Source: Micromonospora profundi (GTDB lineage: Bacteria > Actinomycetota > Actinomycetes > Mycobacteriales > Micromonosporaceae). From it: a DNA stretch of 64,000 bases. The notes under the pieces were generated by a model. The model had not been told where the DNA came from. It made no database searches and saw nothing but the letters and a program-made list of their open reading frames with translations. Positions within the stretch are counted from its first letter, which is position 1, and every line of letters starts with the position of its first letter. The translations under genes and the position numbers were made by a program. Shown here piece after piece: positions 48,562 through 56,064 of this stretch. The stretch covers positions 5,241,001 to 5,305,000 of the forward strand of contig NZ_JAATJK010000001.1 in assembly GCF_011927785.1 (NCBI RefSeq). The letters are read 5' to 3'.

Positions 48562-49380
48562 ATGCAGGCACGGTCGGCACTCTTCGACCTGTACGGCGAC
48601 CACCTCCGACCGAGAGGTGGCCGCGCACCCGTTGCCGCCCTGGTCAAGCTACTGGCACCGTTGGGAATCGCGCCGCCCGCCGTTCGCACCGCCGTGTCCC
48701 GGATGGTGCGTCAAGGCTGGCTCGACCCGCTCCGGCTGGCCTCCGGACCGGGATATTCGATCACACCAAAAGCTGCTCGGCGACTCGACGAGGCGGCGGC
48801 CCGGATCTACCGGACGGGCCGGGTCACCTGGGACGGGCGATTCGATCTGCTCGTCCTGGAGGCCCCGGGCTCCCGGCGGGACCGGCAGCGCCTCGCCTCG
48901 AACCTCAGCTTCCTCGGCTACGGCACCCTCGACGAGCAGACCTGGGTGGCCACCCGGCCCGCCGAGGACGTCGACCTGCTGCTCGCCGAGGCGGGCATCC
49001 GGTTCGAGCGGTTCACCGCCGCACACTTCGCCGGCACCCCTGGGGCGATGGGTGTGGTCCGCCGCGCCTGGAACCTTGCGGAGATCGGCCAGGCCTACGA
49101 ACAGTTCGTCGCCGACCAACGCCCCCTGCTCGCCACTGTCACCGTGCGCAGCAGCGACGAGGAGGCGTACGCGGCCCGGTTCCGGCTCGTGCACGCGTGG
49201 CGTACCTTCCTGTTCCGGGACCCGCAGCTGCCGCCGGCGCTGCTGCCCGAGCGTTGGCCCGGCACCGCCGCGGCCAGCTTCTTCGACCGGCACGCGGCAC
49301 GCCTGCGTCCGGCCGCCGACCGGTACGTCGAGCAGTGCCTCGACGCCAGCAGCCGCATCGTCCGACAGAAGGGTCGTTAG
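48562..49380 (+). CDS. paaX: PaaX-family transcriptional regulator
   Basis: A 272-aa repressor of the PaaX type, which controls phenylacetate degradation and senses phenylacetyl-CoA. The N-terminal winged helix (LFDLYGDHLRPRGG, APPAVRTAVSRMVRQGWL) and a C-terminal effector domain (FRLVHAWRTFLFRDPQLPP) fit. The next gene is an enoyl-CoA hydratase only 3 bases downstream, which supports a phenylacetate or related pathway. Other paa genes are not in the window. Confidence 0.88.
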   Translation: MQARSALFDLYGDHLRPRGGRAPVAALVKLLAPLGIAPPAVRTAVSRMVRQGWLDPLRLASGPGYSITPKAARRLDEAAARIYRTGRVTWDGRFDLLVLEAPGSRRDRQRLASNLSFLGYGTLDEQTWVATRPAEDVDLLLAEAGIRFERFTAAHFAGTPGAMGVVRRAWNLAEIGQAYEQFVADQRPLLATVTVRSSDEEAYAARFRLVHAWRTFLFRDPQLPPALLPERWPGTAAASFFDRHAARLRPAADRYVEQCLDASSRIVRQKGR

Positions 49381-49383
49381 ACA

Positions 49384-50175
49384 GTGACCGAGCCGTTGCT
49401 CGTCGACCGGACCGACGCCGTCGTCACCCTCACCCTGAACCGGCCGCACGCGATGAACGCGCTGGACCTGGCGCTCAAGGAGGCGCTGCGGGACACGCTT
49501 GCCGAGTTGGAGACCGACAGGTCCTGCCGGGCGGTCGTGCTGACCGGGGCGGGTGGGGCGTTCAGCGCCGGCCAGGACCTGCGCGAGCACGTGGCGACGC
49601 TGGACAACTCGTCCGCCCCGCCGCTGGACACGGTTCGGGCGCACTACAACCCGATCGCCGCCCGGCTGGCCAACCTGCCCAAGCCGGTCGTGGCAGCGGT
49701 CCGTGGGATGGCCGCCGGTGCGGGCGCGTCGCTGGCCTTCCTCGCCGACATCCGGGTCGGCGGGCCGGGTACCAGCTTCCTGATGGCCTTCGCCAAGGTC
49801 GGTCTCGCCGCCGACACCGGAGCGTCCTGGACGCTGCCCCGGCTGGTCGGCCACGCCAAGGCCGTGGAGCTGCTGATGCTGGCCGAGCCGGTCCGTGCCG
49901 AGGAGGCCTGCCGGCTGGGGCTGATCACCCGGCTGACGGACGACGACGAGCAGGTGCTGCCGGCCGCGCAGGAGCTGGCCACACGGCTCGCCGCCGGCCC
50001 CACAGTCGCGTACGGGGCGATCAAGCGGCAGCTCTCCATCGCCGACGCCGGCACCCTCGCCGACGCCCTGGCGGCGGAGGCGCAGGCGCAGGCGATCTGC
50101 GGCGCCACTGCGGACCACAGGGCGGCCACCGAGGCGTTCGTGGCCAAGCAGAAGCCGGTCTTCGAGGGCCGCTGA
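49384..50175 (+). CDS. Enoyl-CoA hydratase/isomerase (PaaG-like)
   Basis: A 263-aa crotonase-fold enzyme. Oxyanion-hole segments are GAFSAGQDL and MAAGAGASLAFLADIR. The order of the gene directly behind paaX suggests a PaaG/PaaB-type isomerase acting on ring-epoxide or enoyl-CoA intermediates of phenylacetate breakdown; substrate by context only. The GTG start is 3 bases after the paaX stop. Confidence 0.9.
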   Translation: MTEPLLVDRTDAVVTLTLNRPHAMNALDLALKEALRDTLAELETDRSCRAVVLTGAGGAFSAGQDLREHVATLDNSSAPPLDTVRAHYNPIAARLANLPKPVVAAVRGMAAGAGASLAFLADIRVGGPGTSFLMAFAKVGLAADTGASWTLPRLVGHAKAVELLMLAEPVRAEEACRLGLITRLTDDDEQVLPAAQELATRLAAGPTVAYGAIKRQLSIADAGTLADALAAEAQAQAICGATADHRAATEAFVAKQKPVFEGR

Positions 50176-50176
50176 G

Positions 50177-50800
50177 CTAGTCGTCCTCCTCCGGATCCTG
50201 GTTGGCCTCCGCACCCAGCACGAACGCCTGCATGGCCAGCTCGTCCCCGGACGGCGACACGAACGCGGGCAGCTCACGCGGCCCCAACTCCTGCACGTAG
50301 GCCCAGAACAGCCGGACCGCCTCGGCTGGCGTGCCCGCTTCGATCGGCAGGTCCAGGCTCACCAGCCAGGTGCGCCGCGCCGGAGGTGGACCGAGCTGGT
50401 CGGCGAGCGCCCGGAAGTCCGCCGGGGCGAGCGCGGTGAGCGGCCCGTCGACAGTCAACAGGTCGGCCGGCACCGGCTCGTCGAAGGCCCGCCGGGTGTA
50501 CGCCACGACGAGCGTCCCGGGCTCGACCGGGGACTGCGGGTCGTCCGGGTCCTCCCGGTGCCGCAGCGACGGCGTGGTGACCCTGCCGAGGGCGACCAGT
50601 CGGGGTGGCTCGTCTGCGAGCACCGCCACCTGGTCGCCCGGGCGCGGCTGACCGACGTCGGTGAGCCCCGTCAACTCCAGCGTGTCGTGGTGCACGAGAC
50701 GCTCGGCCTCGTAACGCTCGGCGGGCAGCAGAACGGCCCACGTGCCAGGCCCGTCGGCGTGGCCGGTCCCGCCGGCCCGGTGCGCGGTCTCGGTGGTCAT
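50177..50800 (-). CDS. Conserved hypothetical, PUA/EVE-like N-terminus
   Basis: A 207-aa protein. The N-terminal part (TWAVLLPAERYEAERLV, LTDVGQPRPGDQVAVLADEPPRLVALGRV) has the beta pattern of EVE/PUA-like domains that bind modified bases or RNA; this is tentative. The C-terminal half (FRALADQLGPPP, FWAYVQELGP) has no known motif. It begins 13 bases after the tag gene, so they are probably cotranscribed; a link to base repair is a guess. ATG 50809 is an alternative start. Confidence 0.55.
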   Translation of the reverse strand: MTTETAHRAGGTGHADGPGTWAVLLPAERYEAERLVHHDTLELTGLTDVGQPRPGDQVAVLADEPPRLVALGRVTTPSLRHREDPDDPQSPVEPGTLVVAYTRRAFDEPVPADLLTVDGPLTALAPADFRALADQLGPPPARRTWLVSLDLPIEAGTPAEAVRLFWAYVQELGPRELPAFVSPSGDELAMQAFVLGAEANQDPEEDD

Positions 50801-50813
50801 GCCTGCCATCCCA

Positions 50814-51395
50814 TCACGACGCCGTCGCGGGCGGGACGTGACAGCCGACGATGTGATCGTCGACCATCCCCGTTGCCTGCATGAGCGCGTACGCGGTGGT
50901 CGGCCCGACGAACCGGAAGCCGCGCTTCTTGAGCGCCTTGGCCATTGCCGTCGACTCGGGGGTGATCGGCGGCACCCCGGCGAACGAGGCAGGGCGGCTC
51001 GGCCGGGGCGGCGGCGCGAAGGACCAGAGCAGCGCGGACAGCCCGTCGGGCAACTCCAGCGCGGCGCGGGCGTTGGCGATCGCCGCTTCGATCTTGGCCC
51101 GGTTGCGGACGATGCCGGCGTCGGCGAGCAGCCGCGTCACGTCGCCGTCGCCGTACTCCGCGACGGTCGGGATCCGGAACTCGTCGAAGGCGAGCCGGAA
51201 CGCCGGACGCTTGCGCAGGATGGTCAGCCAGGACAGGCCGGACTGGAACGCCTCAAGCGTCATCCGCTCGTAGAGCGCGTCGTCGCCGTGCAGCGGCCGT
51301 CCCCACTCGGTGTCGTGGTAGACGGCGTAGTCGGGGGTGCTGGCCCCCCAGGCGCAGCGGGCCAGCCCGTCGGCACCGATCAGCAGGTCAGTCAC
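50814..51395 (-). CDS. tag: DNA-3-methyladenine glycosylase I
   Basis: A 193-aa DNA repair glycosylase removing 3-methyladenine from alkylated DNA. The HhH-type core has W-G-A near the start (RCAWGASTPDYAVYHDTEWG), LEAFQSGLSWLTILRKRPAF, and a C-terminal YALMQATGMVDDHIVGCH with Cys/His zinc ligands. TAGCGT lies 7 bases before GTG 51395, indicating a leaderless message. In mycobacteria the same gene (tagA) is near folP2 and DUF3117. Confidence 0.93.
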   Translation of the reverse strand: MTDLLIGADGLARCAWGASTPDYAVYHDTEWGRPLHGDDALYERMTLEAFQSGLSWLTILRKRPAFRLAFDEFRIPTVAEYGDGDVTRLLADAGIVRNRAKIEAAIANARAALELPDGLSALLWSFAPPPRPSRPASFAGVPPITPESTAMAKALKKRGFRFVGPTTAYALMQATGMVDDHIVGCHVPPATAS

Positions 51396-51402
51396 TCAGT
51401 AC

Positions 51403-51408
51403 ACGCTA
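51403..51408 (-). promoter_or_regulatory. -10 box of tag
   Basis: On the minus strand TAGCGT precedes GTG 51395 by 7 bases. Confidence 0.5.
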
Positions 51409-51452
51409 GGCCATCACACCGACAGCCCACCGCCGCCGGACGGCCGGCGTGG

Positions 51453-51950
51453 TCAGGGCAGCCGGCCCTGCTCGACAAGCCTGCCGAACCTCTTCAGCGC
51501 CTGCGTGAGGCCGACCTTGGAGCCGGGCCAGAGCACCGGCCAGGCCAGCCGGCCGGCCCGGCCGCCGGGCAGGTGGAACCACTCGTGCCAGACCACCTGG
51601 GTACGCGCCCGATCCAGCTGGGTGCAGCGCAGCACGCCGGGACCCCGCAGCAGTTGGCCGCAGTGCACCACACCGATCTCGTACGGCTCGTCGACCCGGA
51701 CGACCCGCATCTCGTCGCGCAGCACGGCCGGGCCGAGGGCGGTGACCGCCTCGATCCGGCTGCCCTCCCGCCCGTCGCCCTCGACCACCCGTACGCGGGT
51801 GAACGGAATCCAGTCGGACTGTCGTTCCCAGGCGAGCAACGCGGCGAAGACCCGCTCCGCAGGTGCGTCGACGATCACGGTGGCGGTCACCTCGCCGGCA
51901 CCGGGTTGAGCGACGTCCCCGAGATCGCTGGCGCCCTGCGGGTCGGTCAC
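51453..51950 (-). CDS. SRPBCC (polyketide cyclase-like) protein
   Basis: A 165-aa helix-grip-fold protein. It has VTATVIVDAPAERVFAALLAWERQSDWI and a C-terminal amphipathic helix, typical of SRPBCC proteins. Ligand unknown. The start overlaps the end of the DivIVA-like gene (51947-51950), which implies coupled translation. No catalytic residue can be named. Confidence 0.85.
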   Translation of the reverse strand: MTDPQGASDLGDVAQPGAGEVTATVIVDAPAERVFAALLAWERQSDWIPFTRVRVVEGDGREGSRIEAVTALGPAVLRDEMRVVRVDEPYEIGVVHCGQLLRGPGVLRCTQLDRARTQVVWHEWFHLPGGRAGRLAWPVLWPGSKVGLTQALKRFGRLVEQGRLP

Positions 51951-52663
51951 GCCGACTCCGACCGGACCGCCGGCCCGCGCTGTGCGGCACTGTCGGCCGC
52001 GTCGACGTCAGCCGGCTCACCGTCGGCTGGTGCGGCGTTGCCGGCCGGTGCCGCGTCGTCGCCCGGGGTCGCGTCGCCGGTCCGGGTCACGTCGTTCGGC
52101 GGGGTCACGTCGTCGGTCCGGGTCATGTCGTTCGACGGGGACACGTCGTTGGCCGGGGTCACACCGGCGGCCGGGGCCGCGCCGTCGGCGTCCGCCGGCG
52201 AGGAGGTGGCGTCCGGCGAGGAGGTGGCATCCGGCAACGGGCTCGCGTCGGTCGAGCCGGCCGGCGGCACTTCGACGCCCGCGTCGGCAGCGCCCGGCAC
52301 CGCCGCGGCGGCCTGCTCGCGGGCCTGGCGCAGCACGTCCGCGTCGTCGGTGCGCCCCTCACGCAACGCGATGACCTCCGACTCCAGTACGCCGATCAGC
52401 TCCGACTTGTAGCCGATGTCGTAGGCGGCACGGCGCAGCGCCTGATCGACCTGGGCCATTCGATACCCCCGCAGCGCGGTGTCGAAGCGAACCGCACCCA
52501 CATCGGATTCGCGCAGCGGCCGGGTGCCCGGCAGGGGCACGGCCTGCGAATCCGGCTCGGCCGGCACCAGGCCGGGATCGCGGCCGCTGATCAGCACCGT
52601 CACGCCGAACACCACCGCCGCGACGGTCAACGCGACAACCAGGAGGAGCAGAAGCTGACCCAT
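51947..52663 (-). CDS. DivIVA-domain membrane protein
   Basis: A 238-aa protein with one N-terminal membrane helix (1-25), then a short DivIVA-like coiled-coil (FDTALRGYRMAQVDQALRR, about 60-78) and a disordered Ala/Pro/Asp/Thr tail containing short TRTDDVTPPND-type repeats. Matches the protein encoded next to tag in mycobacteria (Rv1209-like). DivIVA domains sense membrane curvature at poles and septa; a role in growth or division is inference. Confidence 0.8.
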   Translation of the reverse strand: MGQLLLLLVVALTVAAVVFGVTVLISGRDPGLVPAEPDSQAVPLPGTRPLRESDVGAVRFDTALRGYRMAQVDQALRRAAYDIGYKSELIGVLESEVIALREGRTDDADVLRQAREQAAAAVPGAADAGVEVPPAGSTDASPLPDATSSPDATSSPADADGAAPAAGVTPANDVSPSNDMTRTDDVTPPNDVTRTGDATPGDDAAPAGNAAPADGEPADVDAADSAAQRGPAVRSESA

Positions 52664-52813
52664 GCACTGATCGTGGCACGAGCTTCGGCCCGGAGCGACC
52701 CCACACCCCGATCACGATCGACGTCCACGCCCGCTCCGCGTACCTGTCGATCGACCGGCTAGCGTCGGGAGCGGCCGGCGCGGCGGCGGCGGTGCGGACC
52801 CTCAGGAGGCGGC

Positions 52814-53683
52814 ATGGCCGGGGCACTTCGGCTGGGCGGGCGGACGTTCAGGCCCGGTGAGCTGGTCGTGATGGCCATCGTCAACCGCACTCCCGACTCG
52901 TTCTACGACCGTGGCGCCACGTTCGCCGCCGACAGCGCGTTGCGTGCGGTCGAGCGGGCGGTGCACGAAGGTGCGGAGATCATCGACATCGGTGGAGTGA
53001 AGGCCGGCCCCGGTGCCGAGGTGGACGTCGCCGAGGAGATCCGACGCACGGTGGACACCATCGCCGCCGTACGGGCCGCGTTCCCGGAGGTGGTGATCTC
53101 CATCGACACCTGGCGTGCCGAGGTGGCGACGGAGGCTGTCGCGGCCGGCGCGGACCTGCTCAACGACACCTGGTCGGGTGCCGACCCGGCGCTGGCCCGG
53201 GTGGCGGCGGCCACCGGCGCCGGGCTGGTCTGTTCGCACGCCGGAGGGCTGGTCCCCCGGACCCGGCCGCACCGGGCCGCGTTCGACGACGTCGTGGCCG
53301 ACGTGGTCGCGACGGTGACCGGGCTCGCCGACAGTGCGGTGGCCGCAGGGGTACGCCCCGACGGCATCCTCATCGACCCGGCCCACGACTTCGGCAAGAA
53401 CACCAGGCACTCCCTGGAGATCACCCGTCGGCTCGGCGAGTTGACAGATACCGGCTGGCCGGTGCTCGTGGCGCTCTCCAACAAGGACTTCATCGGCGAG
53501 ACGTTGGACCTGCCGGTGGCCGAGCGGTTGGAGGGCACGCTCGCCGCCACGGCGCTCTCCGCCTGGCTGGGTGCCCGTGTGTTCCGGGCCCACCAGGTCG
53601 GCCCGACCCGCCGGGTGCTGGACATGGTGGCGTCGATTCGTGGCGACCGGCCACCCACGGCGACCCGCCGGGGCCTGGCCTGA
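52814..53683 (+). CDS. folP: Dihydropteroate synthase-like protein (FolP2 type)
   Basis: A 289-aa TIM-barrel protein. DHPS motifs appear in FolP2 form: AIVNRTPDSFYDRG in place of GILNVTPDSFSDGG, then IIDIGGVKAGPG, ISIDTWRAEVA and LLNDTWSG. I recall that mycobacterial FolP2 lacks DHPS activity, so folate synthesis is not certain. Its distance from tag and the DivIVA gene matches Rv1207-Rv1210, though gpgS (Rv1208) is missing between them. AGGAGG precedes the ATG. Confidence 0.88.
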   Translation: MAGALRLGGRTFRPGELVVMAIVNRTPDSFYDRGATFAADSALRAVERAVHEGAEIIDIGGVKAGPGAEVDVAEEIRRTVDTIAAVRAAFPEVVISIDTWRAEVATEAVAAGADLLNDTWSGADPALARVAAATGAGLVCSHAGGLVPRTRPHRAAFDDVVADVVATVTGLADSAVAAGVRPDGILIDPAHDFGKNTRHSLEITRRLGELTDTGWPVLVALSNKDFIGETLDLPVAERLEGTLAATALSAWLGARVFRAHQVGPTRRVLDMVASIRGDRPPTATRRGLA

Positions 53684-53753
53684 CTGTCCGGTCGTTGGAG
53701 CGACCGACCGTTACCGGCCGGCGGACCGACACGATCGCCGGAGGTCGTGGCGG

Positions 53754-54131
53754 TCAGGTCCAGCGCAGGATGTTCCTACGCCAGGCGTAGAGGATGCCGA
53801 GCGCGAGCACCGCCACGAACACCGCCATCTCCACCACCGTCACGAGGCCGAAGCCCGGCCGGTCGAAGACCACCGCCCACGGGAAGAGGAACACCGCCTC
53901 GACCGCGAACAGCACGTACAGATAGGCGTACACGTAGTAGCGGATCTGCATCTGCGCCCAGTCCGCGCCGACCGGGTCGAGCCCACATTCGTAGGTGGCC
54001 CGCTTGCCGATCGGGTCGGCGGGACGAGCCGGACGTAACACTCGGTTGGCCGAGAACGCCGTTACGAAGAACAGGACGCTGACGAGCAGCAGGAGACCGA
54101 GCGTCGCGTACGAGCCGAGGTAACCGGTCAC
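53754..54131 (-). CDS. nuoA: NADH-quinone oxidoreductase subunit A, orphan
   Basis: A 125-aa Complex I subunit A with three membrane helices and the conserved loop ATYECGLDPVGADWAQMQIRYY region (Glu, Cys, Gly, Asp). No other nuo gene is on either side: folP is convergent downstream and a secreted-protein gene is divergent upstream. It may be a second copy of nuoA supplementing a complete set elsewhere, or a relic of a partial nuo cluster. Confidence 0.9.
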   Translation of the reverse strand: MTGYLGSYATLGLLLLVSVLFFVTAFSANRVLRPARPADPIGKRATYECGLDPVGADWAQMQIRYYVYAYLYVLFAVEAVFLFPWAVVFDRPGFGLVTVVEMAVFVAVLALGILYAWRRNILRWT

Positions 54132-54259
54132 GCCGGGAGCCTACCGCTCGGCCGGAAGGCACGTCCCAAACACGTTACGGATTTGTTTCCAGCTGGGACT
54201 AGTGCACCAGGGCAACTGTTACCGAATATTGGACTTCCACCCATGACACCGGAGGTCAG

Positions 54260-55696
54260 ATGGCCCGCGTGAAGGTTTCGCCCAGGCAACGGGCTGCGGG
54301 ACGGCGTCCCCTTCCCCTGCTGGCGACCTCTCTCGCGGTCGGCCTGCTCGCGGCGCTGGCCTTGGCACCGGCGTGGGCCGGCGCGGCGACACCTGCCGTG
54401 CTGCCGGTCGCCGCCGTCACCGACCCGACCGCCGAACCCGGGCCGGCTCCGGAGACCAGCCCGGCGGAGGAACCCACCCCGACCGAGGAGCCGAGCGGCG
54501 CCCCCAGCCCGGTCATCCCGGCCCCGGAGACGACGGCGCCGCCGCCGATGACGACGCCGCCGGCACCGCAGACCACAGCACCCGACGTACCTCCGCCCGC
54601 AGCGACCACGGCTCCCGTGCCGGGAGGCACCACCCGGCCCGAGACGGCCGGCCCGCCGGTGCCCCCGGTACGGCCGTCGGCGCCGGGCGACACCCCGGCA
54701 GCGCCACCGAGCCCGCTCGGCGTGCAGGTCACCACCGAGGACGTCGTCCTGCCCGGGGCGTACTGGAACGCGGCCAGCACGACCACCACGCTGCGGGTGA
54801 CGGTGGCAAACACCGGCACCGCCACGCAGCGGGTCCGACTCTCGTACACCCTGCCGCCCGGTGTGACCGACGCCGGCACGAAGGGGTGCGTCAGCGCGGG
54901 CGACGCGTACCGCTGTGGAGCCTGGACCGTCGAGGCGGGCGTCCGGTTCAGCAGTGTGCTCCGGTTGCGGGTCGCCGGCACCGCCTGGGAGCGCATGCCG
55001 CTCAGCGGCTCCGTGCGGGTCATCGGGGACGCTCCGGACGTGCCCGGAGAGGCGACCGACGACCAGGGCTTCGCGGTGCTCTTTCCGCCCGGCCCGCCGG
55101 TGCCTGGAATCGCGCTGTCGGCCGACGAGGTGGCGTTCGACATCAGCGGCGGGGCGAGTTCCCTCGTGGTCCGGCTGGGCAACACCGGCAAGGTGGACGC
55201 CGCCGGCTTGGTCGAGGTGGTCCTGCCGGCCGGGGTGAGTGTGCCGAACCCACCGGCCGGCTGCGCGGCGGCCGACGCGGGCCGCACCAGGTGTGACGTG
55301 GGGCCGCTGCCCGCGGGCGAGACCGGCGAAGTGCGGCTGCCGGTGGAGGCGACGCCGCAGGCGCAGAGAAACGCGCCGCTGTCGGGGGCGGCGATCGGTC
55401 AGCTCGACCCGCGCAGCGGTCCGACCCGTCGGGTGCAGATGAGCTTCCGCATCACCGCCGCTGCCGCGCTGGCCACACCCGTGGTGTCGCCTCCCGCGCC
55501 GACCGGCTCCCAGGGCGTACTCCCGGCGGGCGCCGCCGGGGACGACACAAAGATGACCTCGGTGCAGCGCACCGCGGCTCTTCTGGTGGCGGTCTCCGCG
55601 CTGCTGGTGGTGCTGGCCCTCGTGCTGGCCACCACCTCCCTGCGTCGGCGGTTCAGCGAGCCGGCGTCCGGGCCCGCCGCCGAGTCCGTCGACTGA
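54260..55696 (+). CDS. Exported protein with Pro/Thr stalk and C-terminal anchor
   Basis: A 478-aa surface protein. Signal peptide (about 1-37), a Pro/Thr/Ala/Glu stalk (about 50-155), two beta-rich repeats resembling DUF11-type domains (each with a 'tvxNtGxatxxvrL' or 'rLGNTGKVDAAGLVEV' segment and paired Cys), and a C-terminal membrane helix (about 440-460) with a basic tail. No LPxTG sorting signal is present. Probably an adhesin-like or wall protein; function unknown. GGAGG precedes the ATG. Confidence 0.75.
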   Translation: MARVKVSPRQRAAGRRPLPLLATSLAVGLLAALALAPAWAGAATPAVLPVAAVTDPTAEPGPAPETSPAEEPTPTEEPSGAPSPVIPAPETTAPPPMTTPPAPQTTAPDVPPPAATTAPVPGGTTRPETAGPPVPPVRPSAPGDTPAAPPSPLGVQVTTEDVVLPGAYWNAASTTTTLRVTVANTGTATQRVRLSYTLPPGVTDAGTKGCVSAGDAYRCGAWTVEAGVRFSSVLRLRVAGTAWERMPLSGSVRVIGDAPDVPGEATDDQGFAVLFPPGPPVPGIALSADEVAFDISGGASSLVVRLGNTGKVDAAGLVEVVLPAGVSVPNPPAGCAAADAGRTRCDVGPLPAGETGEVRLPVEATPQAQRNAPLSGAAIGQLDPRSGPTRRVQMSFRITAAAALATPVVSPPAPTGSQGVLPAGAAGDDTKMTSVQRTAALLVAVSALLVVLALVLATTSLRRRFSEPASGPAAESVD

Positions 55697-55931
55697 TCGA
55701 TCAGCGACGACCCCGAAGCGACGTCCGGCCGGGGCGCCTCGTCTGGTGATCTGAATTACGGCGGGCGGTGCGAAAGCACATGAATCAGCTCATTTCATCC
55801 CCCGATCCGGTCCCAGTTGGCCTATCTACAGGAAGGCCCGAGGGCGCGTTGGACGTAGGCTCTCGGTGAGGAACGACAGCGGACCGAGCCCGCCCGGGCG
55901 GTGCGGTTCAGCGTTGCGTCAAGGAGGTCCC

Positions 55932-56009
55932 GTGACCGGGCAAGGCGAGGCCACCATCATGTTCAGCCGCACGCGCGACCGCGCGCAGCGAAGCGAGGTG
56001 CAGGCGTGA
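55932..56009 (+). CDS. Possible 25-aa leader peptide before korA
   Basis: AAGGAGGT stands three bases before GTG 55932, one of the strongest ribosome sites in the window. The frame encodes 25 residues and stops 55 bases before korA. The peptide (starts MTGQGEATIMFSRTR) has no recognised motif and the rest of this 368-bp spacer holds no gene. It could be an attenuating leader peptide, a remnant, or chance. Confidence 0.35.
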   Translation: MTGQGEATIMFSRTRDRAQRSEVQA

Positions 56010-56064
56010 GTGCGAGGAACGAGCCGGTTCTGCGAGCTCCGCAGTCGCGAACGAAGGTGGCACA

